Assembly: GCF_946886105.1 (NCBI RefSeq)
Contig: NZ_CAMPHV010000029.1
Coordinates: 1 to 63,233, forward strand
Source of the DNA: an uncultured Pseudomonas sp.
GTDB lineage: Bacteria; Pseudomonadota; Gammaproteobacteria; Pseudomonadales; Pseudomonadaceae
Length of the DNA stretch: 63,233 nt
Direction of reading: 5' to 3'
Shown here: one piece after another, positions 46,845-55,235 of the stretch
How the letters are laid out: each line of letters starts with the position of its first letter
Numbering within the stretch: position 1 is the first letter of the stretch
Program-made: the position numbers and the translations under genes
The notes under the pieces: model-generated
What the model saw: the letters and a program-made list of their open reading frames with translations, nothing else
The model's database searches: none
Told to the model about the DNA's origin: nothing

Positions 46845-49481
46845 ATGAAAAGCCATCCCGATGCCGCTAATAGTTTAGCGGCCGAGGTTGTGACGCAGTT
46901 GCCAGTGCCGGCACGGCTCGGCATGTTGCGTTTCGAGCGGCTCAACGAAGCCAGCTGGACCCTGTTGTTCCTCGACCCGGCCTGCGAACGCCAACTCGGC
47001 GTCGCCGCCACCGAACTCTGCACCCTGCTGGATTCGCCCTACGCCAGCCTGATGGAGCCCGAAGTGCGCCACCAGCTGCATGAAAGCATTCAGTTGCAAC
47101 TCGTGCAGCAGACGCATTACCTGGTGCAATACACCCTGCATACGCCCCTAGGCCCCCTCGATTTTCTCGAACTGGGCGAACCCTACAAGCAGCATGGCCG
47201 CCATTTACTGCGCGGCTATCTGGTACAGGCGCAGGCGCCAGCGAAGGCCCACAACCCCTTGCAGCAACAGCGACGTCAGCAAGATCAGCTGCAACAAGCC
47301 CGCACTCGCGCGCAGCAGAACCTGATCGTGCGTCTGGCGCAACAACGTTACAGCGCTGCCGATCCGCTGGCGGAGGCCGCCCAACAAATCACCCGGGCCG
47401 CCTGCGAAATCTACGGTGTGGCCCGCGCCAGTATCTGGACCCTGCACGAACACAGCCTCGACCCGGTGGTGCTGTACCGTAGCGATATCCAGGCTCACGA
47501 ATGTCCGGCGCCTATCGATATCAATCAATTTCCCGCCTACCTGCAAGCCTTAGAGGGCGGCCGGGCGATCGATGCGTATAACGCCCTTACCGACCCGCGC
47601 ACCCGCGAACTACGCGATAACTACCTGATCCCCCTGGGTATTGGCGCCATGCTCGACGCCAGCATCCGCGTCGATGGCGAAGTGGTCGGCGTACTGTGCA
47701 TGGAACACGTTGGCGCAGAACGCGTCTGGCAAACGGACGAGGTGGCCTTCGCCGGCGAGCTGGCAGACCAATACGCCCACGTGCTGAGCAACCAGCAAAG
47801 GCGCAGCGCCACCAGCGCGCTGCACCTGTTCCAACGCGCCGTGGAACAAAGCGCCAGCGCCTTTATTCTGGTCAACCGCAATGGCGAGGTGGAATACGTC
47901 AACTCGAGTTTCACCGCCATCACCCAATACGACGCCGACGAGGTCAAGGGGCGGCGTCTGACCGAACTGCCCGCCCTGGAAAACCTGAGCGGCCTGTTCG
48001 ACGCCGCCCGCGCCAGCCTCGCGGAAAACAACAGCTGGCAGGGCGAATTCAAGAGCCTGCGCAAAAACCGCGAGCCCTATTGGGCGCAGCTGTCGATTTC
48101 CAAGGTGCATGCCGACGATGGCACCCTGACCCACTACATCGGCATCTATGAAGACATCAGCAAGAGCAAACAGGCGCAGCAACATATCGAGCGTCTGGCT
48201 TATGTCGACAGCCTCACCGGCCTGGGCAATCGCTACGCCTTCATCCGCAGCCTGAACCAACATTTCGCCGCCAGTGCGCCGCCGCCCGTCTGCCTGCTGC
48301 TGGTGGACATCGACAACTTCAAGCGGATCAACGACAGCCTCGGCCATCAGACCGGCGACAAGCTGCTGATCAGCCTGGCCGAACGGCTGTCCGCCAGCAT
48401 CGACAGCGGCGGCATCCTCGCGCGCTTCGCCAGCAACGAATTCGCCATATTGATGGGCGTAGCCGACCTGGCCGCCGCTCAGCAACTGGCGCAACAGGTG
48501 CTGCACAGCCTCGAACAACCGATATTCGTCGACAGCCACCTGATCAGCTTCACCGGCTCGGTCGGCCTGGCCTGCGCGCCCGAACACGGTAACGACCCGC
48601 AAACCCTGATGAAACACGCGGGCATCGCCTTGCATAAGGCCAAAGCCAACGGCAAGAACCAGCTGCAGGTGTTCAACCAGACGCTGAACGCCGAAGCCAA
48701 CTACAAGCTGTTCGTCGAGAACAACCTGCGGCGCGCGCTCGACCAGAGCGAACTCGAAGTCTATTACCAGCCCAAGCTGTGCCTGAAAAGCGGCCGGCTG
48801 CTCGGCCTGGAGGCGCTGCTGCGCTGGCACCACCCGGAAAAAGGCATGATCCGCCCGGATCAGTTCATCAGCGTCGCCGAAGAAACCGGGCTGATCATCC
48901 CCATCGGCAAATGGGTGGTACGCCAAGCCTGCCGCATGAGTCAGCAACTGAGCAAAACCGGGCTCGGCAACCTGCAAGTGGCGATCAACCTCTCGCCCAA
49001 GCAGTTCTCCGATATCGATCTGGTCGGCTCGATTGCGGCGATTCTGCACGAAGAACAACTCGACCCCGGCCTGCTTGAGCTTGAGTTGACCGAAGGCCTG
49101 CTGCTGGAAGCCACCGACGACACCCGCCATCAACTCAGCCGCCTGAAAAGCCTCGGCCTGACCCTGGCCATGGACGACTTCGGCACCGGCTACTCATCGC
49201 TGAGCTACCTGAAGAAATTCCCCATCGATGTGATCAAGATCGACCGCAGCTTTATCATGGACATCCCCGAGGACCAGGACGACATGGAAATCACCTCGGC
49301 GGTGATCGCCATGGCCCATAACCTCAAGCTCAAAGTCGTCGCCGAAGGCATCGAAACCGCCGCACAACTGGCCTTCCTGCGCCGGCACAACTGCGATATC
49401 GGCCAAGGCTACCTGTTCGACCAACCGATCGCCGGCAGCCAACTGGCCGATAGCCTGAAACGCTACCCTTGCCGGGGCTAG
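46845..49481 (+). CDS. dipA: Cyclic-di-GMP phosphodiesterase, PAS/GAF/GGDEF/EAL (DipA-like)
   Basis: An 878-residue soluble signalling protein. In order: a PAS-like N-terminus (about 20-130), a Gln-rich coiled segment (about 140-165), a GAF domain (about 165-320), a PAS domain (about 330-450), a GGDEF domain (about 455-610) and an EAL domain (about 625-870). The GGDEF signature is degenerate (ASNEF near 528), so no cyclase activity is expected. The EAL domain keeps EALLRW (near 654), DDFGTGYSSL and KIDRSFI, so it should hydrolyse c-di-GMP. Position after aceF and the degenerate site match P. aeruginosa DipA, which promotes biofilm dispersion. Confidence 0.93.
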   Translation: MKSHPDAANSLAAEVVTQLPVPARLGMLRFERLNEASWTLLFLDPACERQLGVAATELCTLLDSPYASLMEPEVRHQLHESIQLQLVQQTHYLVQYTLHTPLGPLDFLELGEPYKQHGRHLLRGYLVQAQAPAKAHNPLQQQRRQQDQLQQARTRAQQNLIVRLAQQRYSAADPLAEAAQQITRAACEIYGVARASIWTLHEHSLDPVVLYRSDIQAHECPAPIDINQFPAYLQALEGGRAIDAYNALTDPRTRELRDNYLIPLGIGAMLDASIRVDGEVVGVLCMEHVGAERVWQTDEVAFAGELADQYAHVLSNQQRRSATSALHLFQRAVEQSASAFILVNRNGEVEYVNSSFTAITQYDADEVKGRRLTELPALENLSGLFDAARASLAENNSWQGEFKSLRKNREPYWAQLSISKVHADDGTLTHYIGIYEDISKSKQAQQHIERLAYVDSLTGLGNRYAFIRSLNQHFAASAPPPVCLLLVDIDNFKRINDSLGHQTGDKLLISLAERLSASIDSGGILARFASNEFAILMGVADLAAAQQLAQQVLHSLEQPIFVDSHLISFTGSVGLACAPEHGNDPQTLMKHAGIALHKAKANGKNQLQVFNQTLNAEANYKLFVENNLRRALDQSELEVYYQPKLCLKSGRLLGLEALLRWHHPEKGMIRPDQFISVAEETGLIIPIGKWVVRQACRMSQQLSKTGLGNLQVAINLSPKQFSDIDLVGSIAAILHEEQLDPGLLELELTEGLLLEATDDTRHQLSRLKSLGLTLAMDDFGTGYSSLSYLKKFPIDVIKIDRSFIMDIPEDQDDMEITSAVIAMAHNLKLKVVAEGIETAAQLAFLRRHNCDIGQGYLFDQPIAGSQLADSLKRYPCRG

Positions 49482-49612
49482 ATGACCGCCCATGTGGGAG
49501 CCAGTTCGCTGTGGTCCGGCACACCGGCGTCCCCGGCCTCATCCAACACCCGTAACGCCGCGCCCACTGCGTGGTCTATTTGGAAAACCCGCCTGAAACG
49601 AGGAAACGGCTA

Positions 49613-50260
49613 ATGGTTCTGCGCTCGCAAATTCTCGCCCACAAACTCGAACTGCCCAGCGCCGAGCAAGCCCTGCCCGGCCGCGACACCCCGCTGGCAG
49701 TGCCGGATGCCCACTACGTCAACGGCCACCCGCTGCAAGGGCCCTTCCCCGCCGGCCTGCAGCAAGCGGTATTCGCCATGGGCTGCTTCTGGGGCGCCGA
49801 GCGGCGCTTCTGGCAACAGCCGGGCGTCTGGACCACCGCAGTCGGCTACGCCGGCGGCCACACCCCGAACCCCACCTACGAAGAAACCTGCTCCGGCCTC
49901 ACCGGCCACACCGAAGCGGTGCTGGTGGTCTTCGACCCCAAGCAAACCAGCTACGAGGCCTTGCTGAAGGTCTTCTGGGAAGCCCACAACCCGACCCAGG
50001 GCATGCGCCAGGGCAACGACATCGGCAGCCAATACCGCTCCGCGATCTACTGCTACAGCCCCGAACAACTGGCCGCCGCCCAAGCGAGCCAAGCACAATT
50101 CGAGGCCGAACTGACCAAAGCCGGCTTCGGCCCCATCACTACGGAGATAGCCGAAGCACCGCCCTTCTACTACGCCGAGGCCTATCACCAGCAGTACCTG
50201 GCGAAGAATCCGGGGGGATATTGCGGGCTGGGCGGGACTGGGGTTTGTTTGCCGGGGTAG
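49613..50260 (+). CDS. msrA: Peptide methionine-S-sulfoxide reductase MsrA
   Basis: A 215-residue repair enzyme that reduces the S-epimer of methionine sulfoxide. The catalytic Cys is C58 in [13 protein letters not shown], and the resolving Cys pair is C204 and C212 at the C-terminus ([10 protein letters not shown]). [14 protein letters not shown] and [19 protein letters not shown] are family blocks. I chose the ATG at 49613 (GAGGAAACGGCTA upstream); the frame is open 14 codons further. It marks the left end of conserved synteny before the RHS island. Confidence 0.97.
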   Translation: MVLRSQILAHKLELPSAEQALPGRDTPLAVPDAHYVNGHPLQGPFPAGLQQAVFAMGCFWGAERRFWQQPGVWTTAVGYAGGHTPNPTYEETCSGLTGHTEAVLVVFDPKQTSYEALLKVFWEAHNPTQGMRQGNDIGSQYRSAIYCYSPEQLAAAQASQAQFEAELTKAGFGPITTEIAEAPPFYYAEAYHQQYLAKNPGGYCGLGGTGVCLPG

Positions 50261-50281
50261 CGCGTGTGGCTGCGCTCAGCT

Positions 50282-50318
50282 CGTAGGTTGGGGCTGAGCT
50301 TCGCGAAGCCCAACGAAG
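50282..50318. repeat. REP-like hairpin after msrA
   Basis: The segment contains GTTGGG...CCCAAC arms enclosing a perfect 12-base palindrome GCTTCGCGAAGC (50298-50309). The pattern GTAGGTTGGG...GCGAAGCCCAAC is a form I recognise from many Pseudomonas intergenic regions. It lies in the 258-bp gap at the edge of the RHS island; the rest of that gap is featureless to me. Confidence 0.7.
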
Positions 50319-50518
50319 CAGACACAGGCAGCCACCAGAATTCGCTACGCCGCGGTGACTTCGCCGCTGCGGCCAACTACGTAATGATCGCCCAACAAAA
50401 TGCCGAAAAGCGCACCAGATAGCACTGACCATGGAACCTCAGAGTCAGAACCGATTTACTTGACATCGACTCTACCTCTGAGTTCCCCTGACTCAGCAAG
50501 AATATCCGGGTAAGTTTG

Positions 50519-50749
50519 CTAATCTTGGAGTGAGTCGCCCAACTTTGCTTGCATGCCCTTAATTTTATTCATATCCCTCTCTACCTTTAAAATGTAGGAG
50601 GAAAATATTCCAAAGGTCACACAGAGGATAATTGGGATTATTTGATAAAGGCGGGACACTTTCTCTGAAAGTTCTGGACTGCCCATTTCGGCCCACGTAA
50701 ACACTGCTATTACAGAAATGACGTATCCAGCTAAAACACCAAACTTCAT
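50519..50749 (-). CDS. Small two-helix membrane protein, candidate RHS immunity protein
   Basis: A 76-residue protein with two hydrophobic segments (residues about 2-20 and 33-53) and a charged C-terminal tail (KVERDMNKIKGMQAKLGDS). The ATG at 50749 overlaps the stop of the RHS gene as ATGA, so translation is coupled; an upstream in-frame ATG at 50776 would lie inside the RHS gene. It is AT-rich compared with the RHS core. Small unrelated membrane proteins directly after RHS toxins are often their immunity proteins; here that is inference. I do not recognise the family. Confidence 0.7.
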   Translation of the reverse strand: MKFGVLAGYVISVIAVFTWAEMGSPELSEKVSRLYQIIPIILCVTFGIFSSYILKVERDMNKIKGMQAKLGDSLQD

Positions 50750-53421
50750 TTCGAGCCCTCCGGTTCGCAGCTGCATCGTGCTTTACAATCTTTATACCCG
50801 ACATAGCACGCTTGTATGAGACCGCTATGGGTCATTCCTGTCATCGCCTCAATAATCTGAGGCCCGGCTCCAGCAACTGAAGTTGCTCCTGCTGCTGGAA
50901 CAGCTCCTCCTGCCGCAGCAGTACGTCCTCCTGCAGCGCCAAGTAGTCCCCCTGCAATACGAGAGGCTGCCGGATACCAGTCAACCAGAATTAAGCAGGT
51001 ATTTAGTACCTCTTCACAGTCACATTTTTCTTCGAGCTCTGCCTCTGGAGGAACAGGGAGTTGTGGTTTAACCCCAGTACTACCCATCAACCCTAGAATA
51101 TCTATACGAGTAATAGGGTTCCCTTCCACATACCCAAACGTATTCAACCCGCCATTGAGCCCAATCGGATCACTTTCAACATACCGCCCCGTCTCGGGGT
51201 CGTAATCGCGGAAGTAGTTGTAGTGCAGCCCACTCTCCTGGTCGTAGTACTGCCCCGGAAAGCGCAGGTTCATCATCAGGCTACCGCTGGCCGAACCTAC
51301 GCCGAAGGCGTCGGATTGCCATTGCCAGACAGTCTGCTGGGTTTGATTGGTGGCCAGGCGCGGGGTGTTGAGGTGGTCGCTGTGTAGGTAGAACGGGGTG
51401 CTGCTGGCGATGGCGCCTTGGCCGTCGTAAGTAATGTTGATACCGCCCAAGGGCATGCTGTCGAGCCAGATGTAGTACTGGCCGCTGACCTTGACGCCTT
51501 GGCTGTTGAACAGTTGTTCCCCCAACAGTTGCCCATCCGGCCCGTAAAGGAAGGTCGTGGTGCCTTGGGCGCTGAGTTTATGGGTGCGCTGGCCGAGGGC
51601 GTTGTAGCGGAACTCCGCCACGCTGTTACCGGCGAGCTTGACGCCGGTGAGGCGGTTCTGGGCGTCGTAGACCAGCTCGCGATCGGCGCGGTCCTGGGTC
51701 AGGTTACCGGCGGCATCGCTGGTGACCGCTTGCGCGTCGATCTGGGTCAGGCGGTTGCTGTCGTTGGCGTATTGGTAGGTTTGCGAGCTGCCGGGTTGTG
51801 GCAGGCCATTGACGATGGCAACCGTGCTTTTAGCGGTGCGGTTGCCCACGGCGTCATAGCTGTAACTTAGTTCGCGGTCGGCACGCTGCTCGGCCGTGAG
51901 GCGGTCGAGGGCATCGTAGCTGTAGTTGAGGTCGCCGAGCAGGCTGCTGTTCAACGTTTCGATATTGCTGTTGGCGTCATAGCCGTACGTGCTGCTCCAG
52001 CCGGCCACGCTTTGTTCGCTCAGGCGGTAGTCCTGATCGTAGCTGCGGCTCAGACTGACACCGTTGGCCCAGGTCAGGCTCTTCAGCGGACCGAACGGCA
52101 AGTAGCTAAGGTTGCTGGCGAAGGCGCTGGGTTGGCCGTCGCCGACCTGCAATTGCACCTGACTGACCTGGCCGGCGGCATTACGGACGTAGTGGATGCT
52201 GAAGCCTAGCGGGTAGTCGATACGACTCAGCTGGTTGGCGCCGTCATAGGCGTAACCGAGGCGGTCGTACTGATCCACACCATTTACCGCCACCGAGCGC
52301 AGCTGCTCGGTGAGATTGCCGCGCGCATCGTAGTGGTAGCCGAGCACGCCGCTGGCATCCTGGACCGCGGTCAAGCGGCCGATGCCTTTGTTGCCGTCGG
52401 CGGTCATGTCGTAGTGGTACTGCACATTCAGCGCCGGGTTGACCGGGTATTGGCGGCCAGTCAGGCGGTTGAGAGCATCGTAGGTGTAGGTGGTGACCAC
52501 GCCACGGGCATCGGTCTTACTGATGACGTTGCCGGCGGCATCGTGGCTGAAGGTGGTGGTGCCGCTGTCCGGGCTGGTCTGCTGGAGCAGGTTGCCCAGG
52601 CCGTCGTACTGGTAGCCCGTGGTGACGCCGCGCGGGTCTTTGACCTGGGTCAGGTTGTCCTGGGCGTCGTAGGCCAGGGCGGTGACGCCATTCAGGGGGT
52701 CGGTGTTGCTGACCAGACGATCCAGGGCGTCGTAGGCCTGGGCGTGACTGTGCTGCTTGGGGTTGGTGGTTTGCGTCGGGTTGTCGTTGAGGTCGTAGCC
52801 GTACTGGCTGGTCTGGCCCTGCGCGCCTATCGAACGTAACAGGCGGCCAAGTTCGTCGTAGACCCAGGTTTGCTGCTGAGTGAGGTTGCTGGAGGCATCC
52901 TTGATCCGCTGGGCGGTGCGGTTGCCCATGGCATCGAGGCTGAACTCGATGCTCTCGCCGAGGTTGTTGCTGATCGTGGTCAGACGGCGGGCGCCATCCC
53001 AGGTGTACTCAAGCCAACTGCCATCGCCACGGGTGACCTTGACGATCTGGCCGATGGCGTCGTGCTCGAAGCTGGTGGTGCTGCCGGCCGTGCTGACCGA
53101 GGCCAGCCAGCCTTGCACCGTGTAGGTCAGACTCGTACTGACGCCGTTGGCGTCGACCAGGTTTTGTGGGTTGCCGTAGTTGTCGAAGTTGGACAGCTGG
53201 GTGACATGGCCGAGGGCGTTGGTGACGCTAGTCAGGTGGCCCTGGGCGTCGTAGCCATAGGTGGTGACGTCCTGCACATCGGTGCGCGGGCCGTCGGCCG
53301 TTTCGATCAGGCCGAGACTGTTGTAGGTGTAACTCCAGTTGCGTTCGGTGGCGGAAACCGACGACCAGGCACAGACCAACGCGAGCGACAACAGGCTCGC
53401 GCGCTTGAGAAATAGATTCAT
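50746..53421 (-). CDS. RHS/YD-repeat protein with own signal peptide, core and variable C-terminus
   Basis: An 891-residue protein. Residues 1-24 form a signal peptide (FLKRASLLSLALVCAWSSVSA). The mature chain starts at once with YD repeats (RNWSYTYNSLGLIETADG) and carries about 30 of them to about 750. The RHS core follows (RYVESDPIGLNGGLNTFGY... ITRIDILGLMG). The last roughly 110 residues differ in style: seven Cys in two clusters (CDC...NTC and QAC...KDC...ARCSC) around a Gly/Ala-rich middle. There is no N-terminal plug, PAAR or DUF6531 segment, so it looks like the C-terminal two thirds of an RHS shell plus a toxin-like tip. AAGGA lies eight bases before the ATG. Confidence 0.9.
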   Translation of the reverse strand: MNLFLKRASLLSLALVCAWSSVSATERNWSYTYNSLGLIETADGPRTDVQDVTTYGYDAQGHLTSVTNALGHVTQLSNFDNYGNPQNLVDANGVSTSLTYTVQGWLASVSTAGSTTSFEHDAIGQIVKVTRGDGSWLEYTWDGARRLTTISNNLGESIEFSLDAMGNRTAQRIKDASSNLTQQQTWVYDELGRLLRSIGAQGQTSQYGYDLNDNPTQTTNPKQHSHAQAYDALDRLVSNTDPLNGVTALAYDAQDNLTQVKDPRGVTTGYQYDGLGNLLQQTSPDSGTTTFSHDAAGNVISKTDARGVVTTYTYDALNRLTGRQYPVNPALNVQYHYDMTADGNKGIGRLTAVQDASGVLGYHYDARGNLTEQLRSVAVNGVDQYDRLGYAYDGANQLSRIDYPLGFSIHYVRNAAGQVSQVQLQVGDGQPSAFASNLSYLPFGPLKSLTWANGVSLSRSYDQDYRLSEQSVAGWSSTYGYDANSNIETLNSSLLGDLNYSYDALDRLTAEQRADRELSYSYDAVGNRTAKSTVAIVNGLPQPGSSQTYQYANDSNRLTQIDAQAVTSDAAGNLTQDRADRELVYDAQNRLTGVKLAGNSVAEFRYNALGQRTHKLSAQGTTTFLYGPDGQLLGEQLFNSQGVKVSGQYYIWLDSMPLGGINITYDGQGAIASSTPFYLHSDHLNTPRLATNQTQQTVWQWQSDAFGVGSASGSLMMNLRFPGQYYDQESGLHYNYFRDYDPETGRYVESDPIGLNGGLNTFGYVEGNPITRIDILGLMGSTGVKPQLPVPPEAELEEKCDCEEVLNTCLILVDWYPAASRIAGGLLGAAGGRTAAAGGAVPAAGATSVAGAGPQIIEAMTGMTHSGLIQACYVGYKDCKARCSCEPEGSK

Positions 53422-53438
53422 GTCAGGTCCTTCTGCTA

Positions 53439-55217
53439 TCAGCGTTGGGTCACGGACTGGCTAAGTTGCCGGCCCTGATCGTCATAGGTGTAGGTGGTAA
53501 TGCGGCTGGGTTCGGTAACCGTCACCGGCAAGAACAACGTTGGGTGCCAGTCGGTGGTGACGGTGCGCACCTGGGGCGTGCCGGCGGCTTCGGTTCGTGA
53601 GATTTCTAAACCGTGCTCGTTATAGTCGTAGGTGGTCAGGTGGCCTTTGTTATCGGTTTTGGTCTTGAGCAGACCACGCGAGTCGTAGGTGAAGGTGGAG
53701 TTGCTGTTGGGGCAATTGGCCGAGGGTTCACCTTCGATGGCGGTGATGCGTTTGATGCCGTTGAAATTGGCCGTGCGGAAAATAGTTTTTTTGCCTAATG
53801 GATTGGTGACGGTGCGGGAACCATCGCTGTTGTAGCTGATTAGTACTTTTTCAGCACCGTCGGCATGCTCACTGGAAATGGCGCGACCTTGTGTGTCATA
53901 AGTCCATGTTGCGTATTTAATTCTGCGCTCGTCCATGATTGCAGTTAAATATTTAGGAAAACGACTGTCCTCATAATAATAAGACCGCAGCGGAGTAGAG
54001 GCACCATCGATTGACTTTATCAAAAAGGCAGGCATTCCCTTGGCAGAAAACGCAAAGGCCGCAGTGAATGCTCCGGATGATACGCGCACAAACCCACCGA
54101 TAACATCGTCGACTAACGTAACGACCTCTCCCACATCCGATGTCAGTGTAAGTATACGGGATGGAAAACTCGCACTTGATGCTTTATATATATCACCCGC
54201 CGTGTACGCAATGGTAATGCGACCCTTGCCGACTCTTTTTACCTCTGTCATTCTGCCGTTGGAATTGAATTTAAGCTGTCCGGCGAGAGGGTGAATAAGC
54301 TCGTACCCTGACTCTGTCCTGGTTAAAGTACCGCCCTGTGGGGTGAGACTAGCGATGAGCGCGCTGGAATTTGAGAAAGCAAAGCTGCGCCCTTGTGCAT
54401 TATAAAAATATATGTAACTTGGCGTAATAGACAGCCTATCTGAGTAACTATGTAGCCAGCGCGGACTATAGGTATTATAGGTTAGCGAGACATCTATTGT
54501 GCCCGACGGGCTTTTATAAATTTGTTCTAATTGGTATTTATTTCCAGTTATTGCATTGATAGGATTCCCAACATCGCCCGATTCACTTGATTTTATTTGC
54601 GTCACCGATGCGACAGAACACTGCTGCGGCAGCGACTCACCGAGTTGAATTGTTGTCGAATGCTGATTGCATGTTCCAGTTGCATCATCAAGAGAAGAGG
54701 CCTTAATGTGATAACCGTTACCATTAACGAGTACTGCGGTAAGAGAAAAACCCTGCACATTCCAAGCTGGGCTCGGGGTTACCATTGGGCATGTTTTGCA
54801 TGCCTGCAGCTGTACAAGACAATGGTAGTAATCTGCACCACTAGTAGAAAAGTTTTGAATACCTGTTACTTTGCTGCTCCACCCTCCTACATACGATGAA
54901 GCTAGTCCAGCTGCGCAAGCTTCGTATGCGCTACCGGCTTTCACATCAATTTGACGCGCATGGATAAACGACCAAGTACATGCTGCTGTTGCAATCCCTG
55001 GCGCAAGTACAAGCAGCAAGACTGTTAACATCTTTAATACTGGCTGCGCCCCGGACACAGGAACTATTCTCTGGAGACTAATTGAGCCCCTACGACGCTC
55101 AGAGCTGCGTAGCGCAGTGCCCCTAATAATCAGAGACAGACCGAGCTTAGCAAACCGTTGCACCTCGAATAACCGATTGAGTGAAACTAGGCAGGCACCA
55201 TACAAAGTCTTGTTCAT
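53439..55217 (-). CDS. RHS N-terminal module B (exported, stops inside a YD repeat)
   Basis: A 592-residue protein. A basic N-terminal stretch of about 60 residues precedes a hydrophobic segment (MLTVLLLVLAPGIATAAC) that is a signal peptide or anchor. A Cys-rich domain follows (to about 200), then an RHS N-terminal region (GDVGNPINAITGNKYQLEQIY, WLHSYSDRLSI) and YD repeats ending TYTYDDQGRQLSQSVTQR. I chose the ATG at 55217; TTG 55223 and an internal ATG at 55031, right before the hydrophobic segment, are alternatives. It ends 17 bases before the 891-residue gene. The N-terminal half is AT-rich; the last 500 bases are GC-rich and about 85% like module A by eye. Confidence 0.85.
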   Translation of the reverse strand: MNKTLYGACLVSLNRLFEVQRFAKLGLSLIIRGTALRSSERRRGSISLQRIVPVSGAQPVLKMLTVLLLVLAPGIATAACTWSFIHARQIDVKAGSAYEACAAGLASSYVGGWSSKVTGIQNFSTSGADYYHCLVQLQACKTCPMVTPSPAWNVQGFSLTAVLVNGNGYHIKASSLDDATGTCNQHSTTIQLGESLPQQCSVASVTQIKSSESGDVGNPINAITGNKYQLEQIYKSPSGTIDVSLTYNTYSPRWLHSYSDRLSITPSYIYFYNAQGRSFAFSNSSALIASLTPQGGTLTRTESGYELIHPLAGQLKFNSNGRMTEVKRVGKGRITIAYTAGDIYKASSASFPSRILTLTSDVGEVVTLVDDVIGGFVRVSSGAFTAAFAFSAKGMPAFLIKSIDGASTPLRSYYYEDSRFPKYLTAIMDERRIKYATWTYDTQGRAISSEHADGAEKVLISYNSDGSRTVTNPLGKKTIFRTANFNGIKRITAIEGEPSANCPNSNSTFTYDSRGLLKTKTDNKGHLTTYDYNEHGLEISRTEAAGTPQVRTVTTDWHPTLFLPVTVTEPSRITTYTYDDQGRQLSQSVTQR

Positions 55218-55235
55218 CTTCAATTCTCGTTGAAA

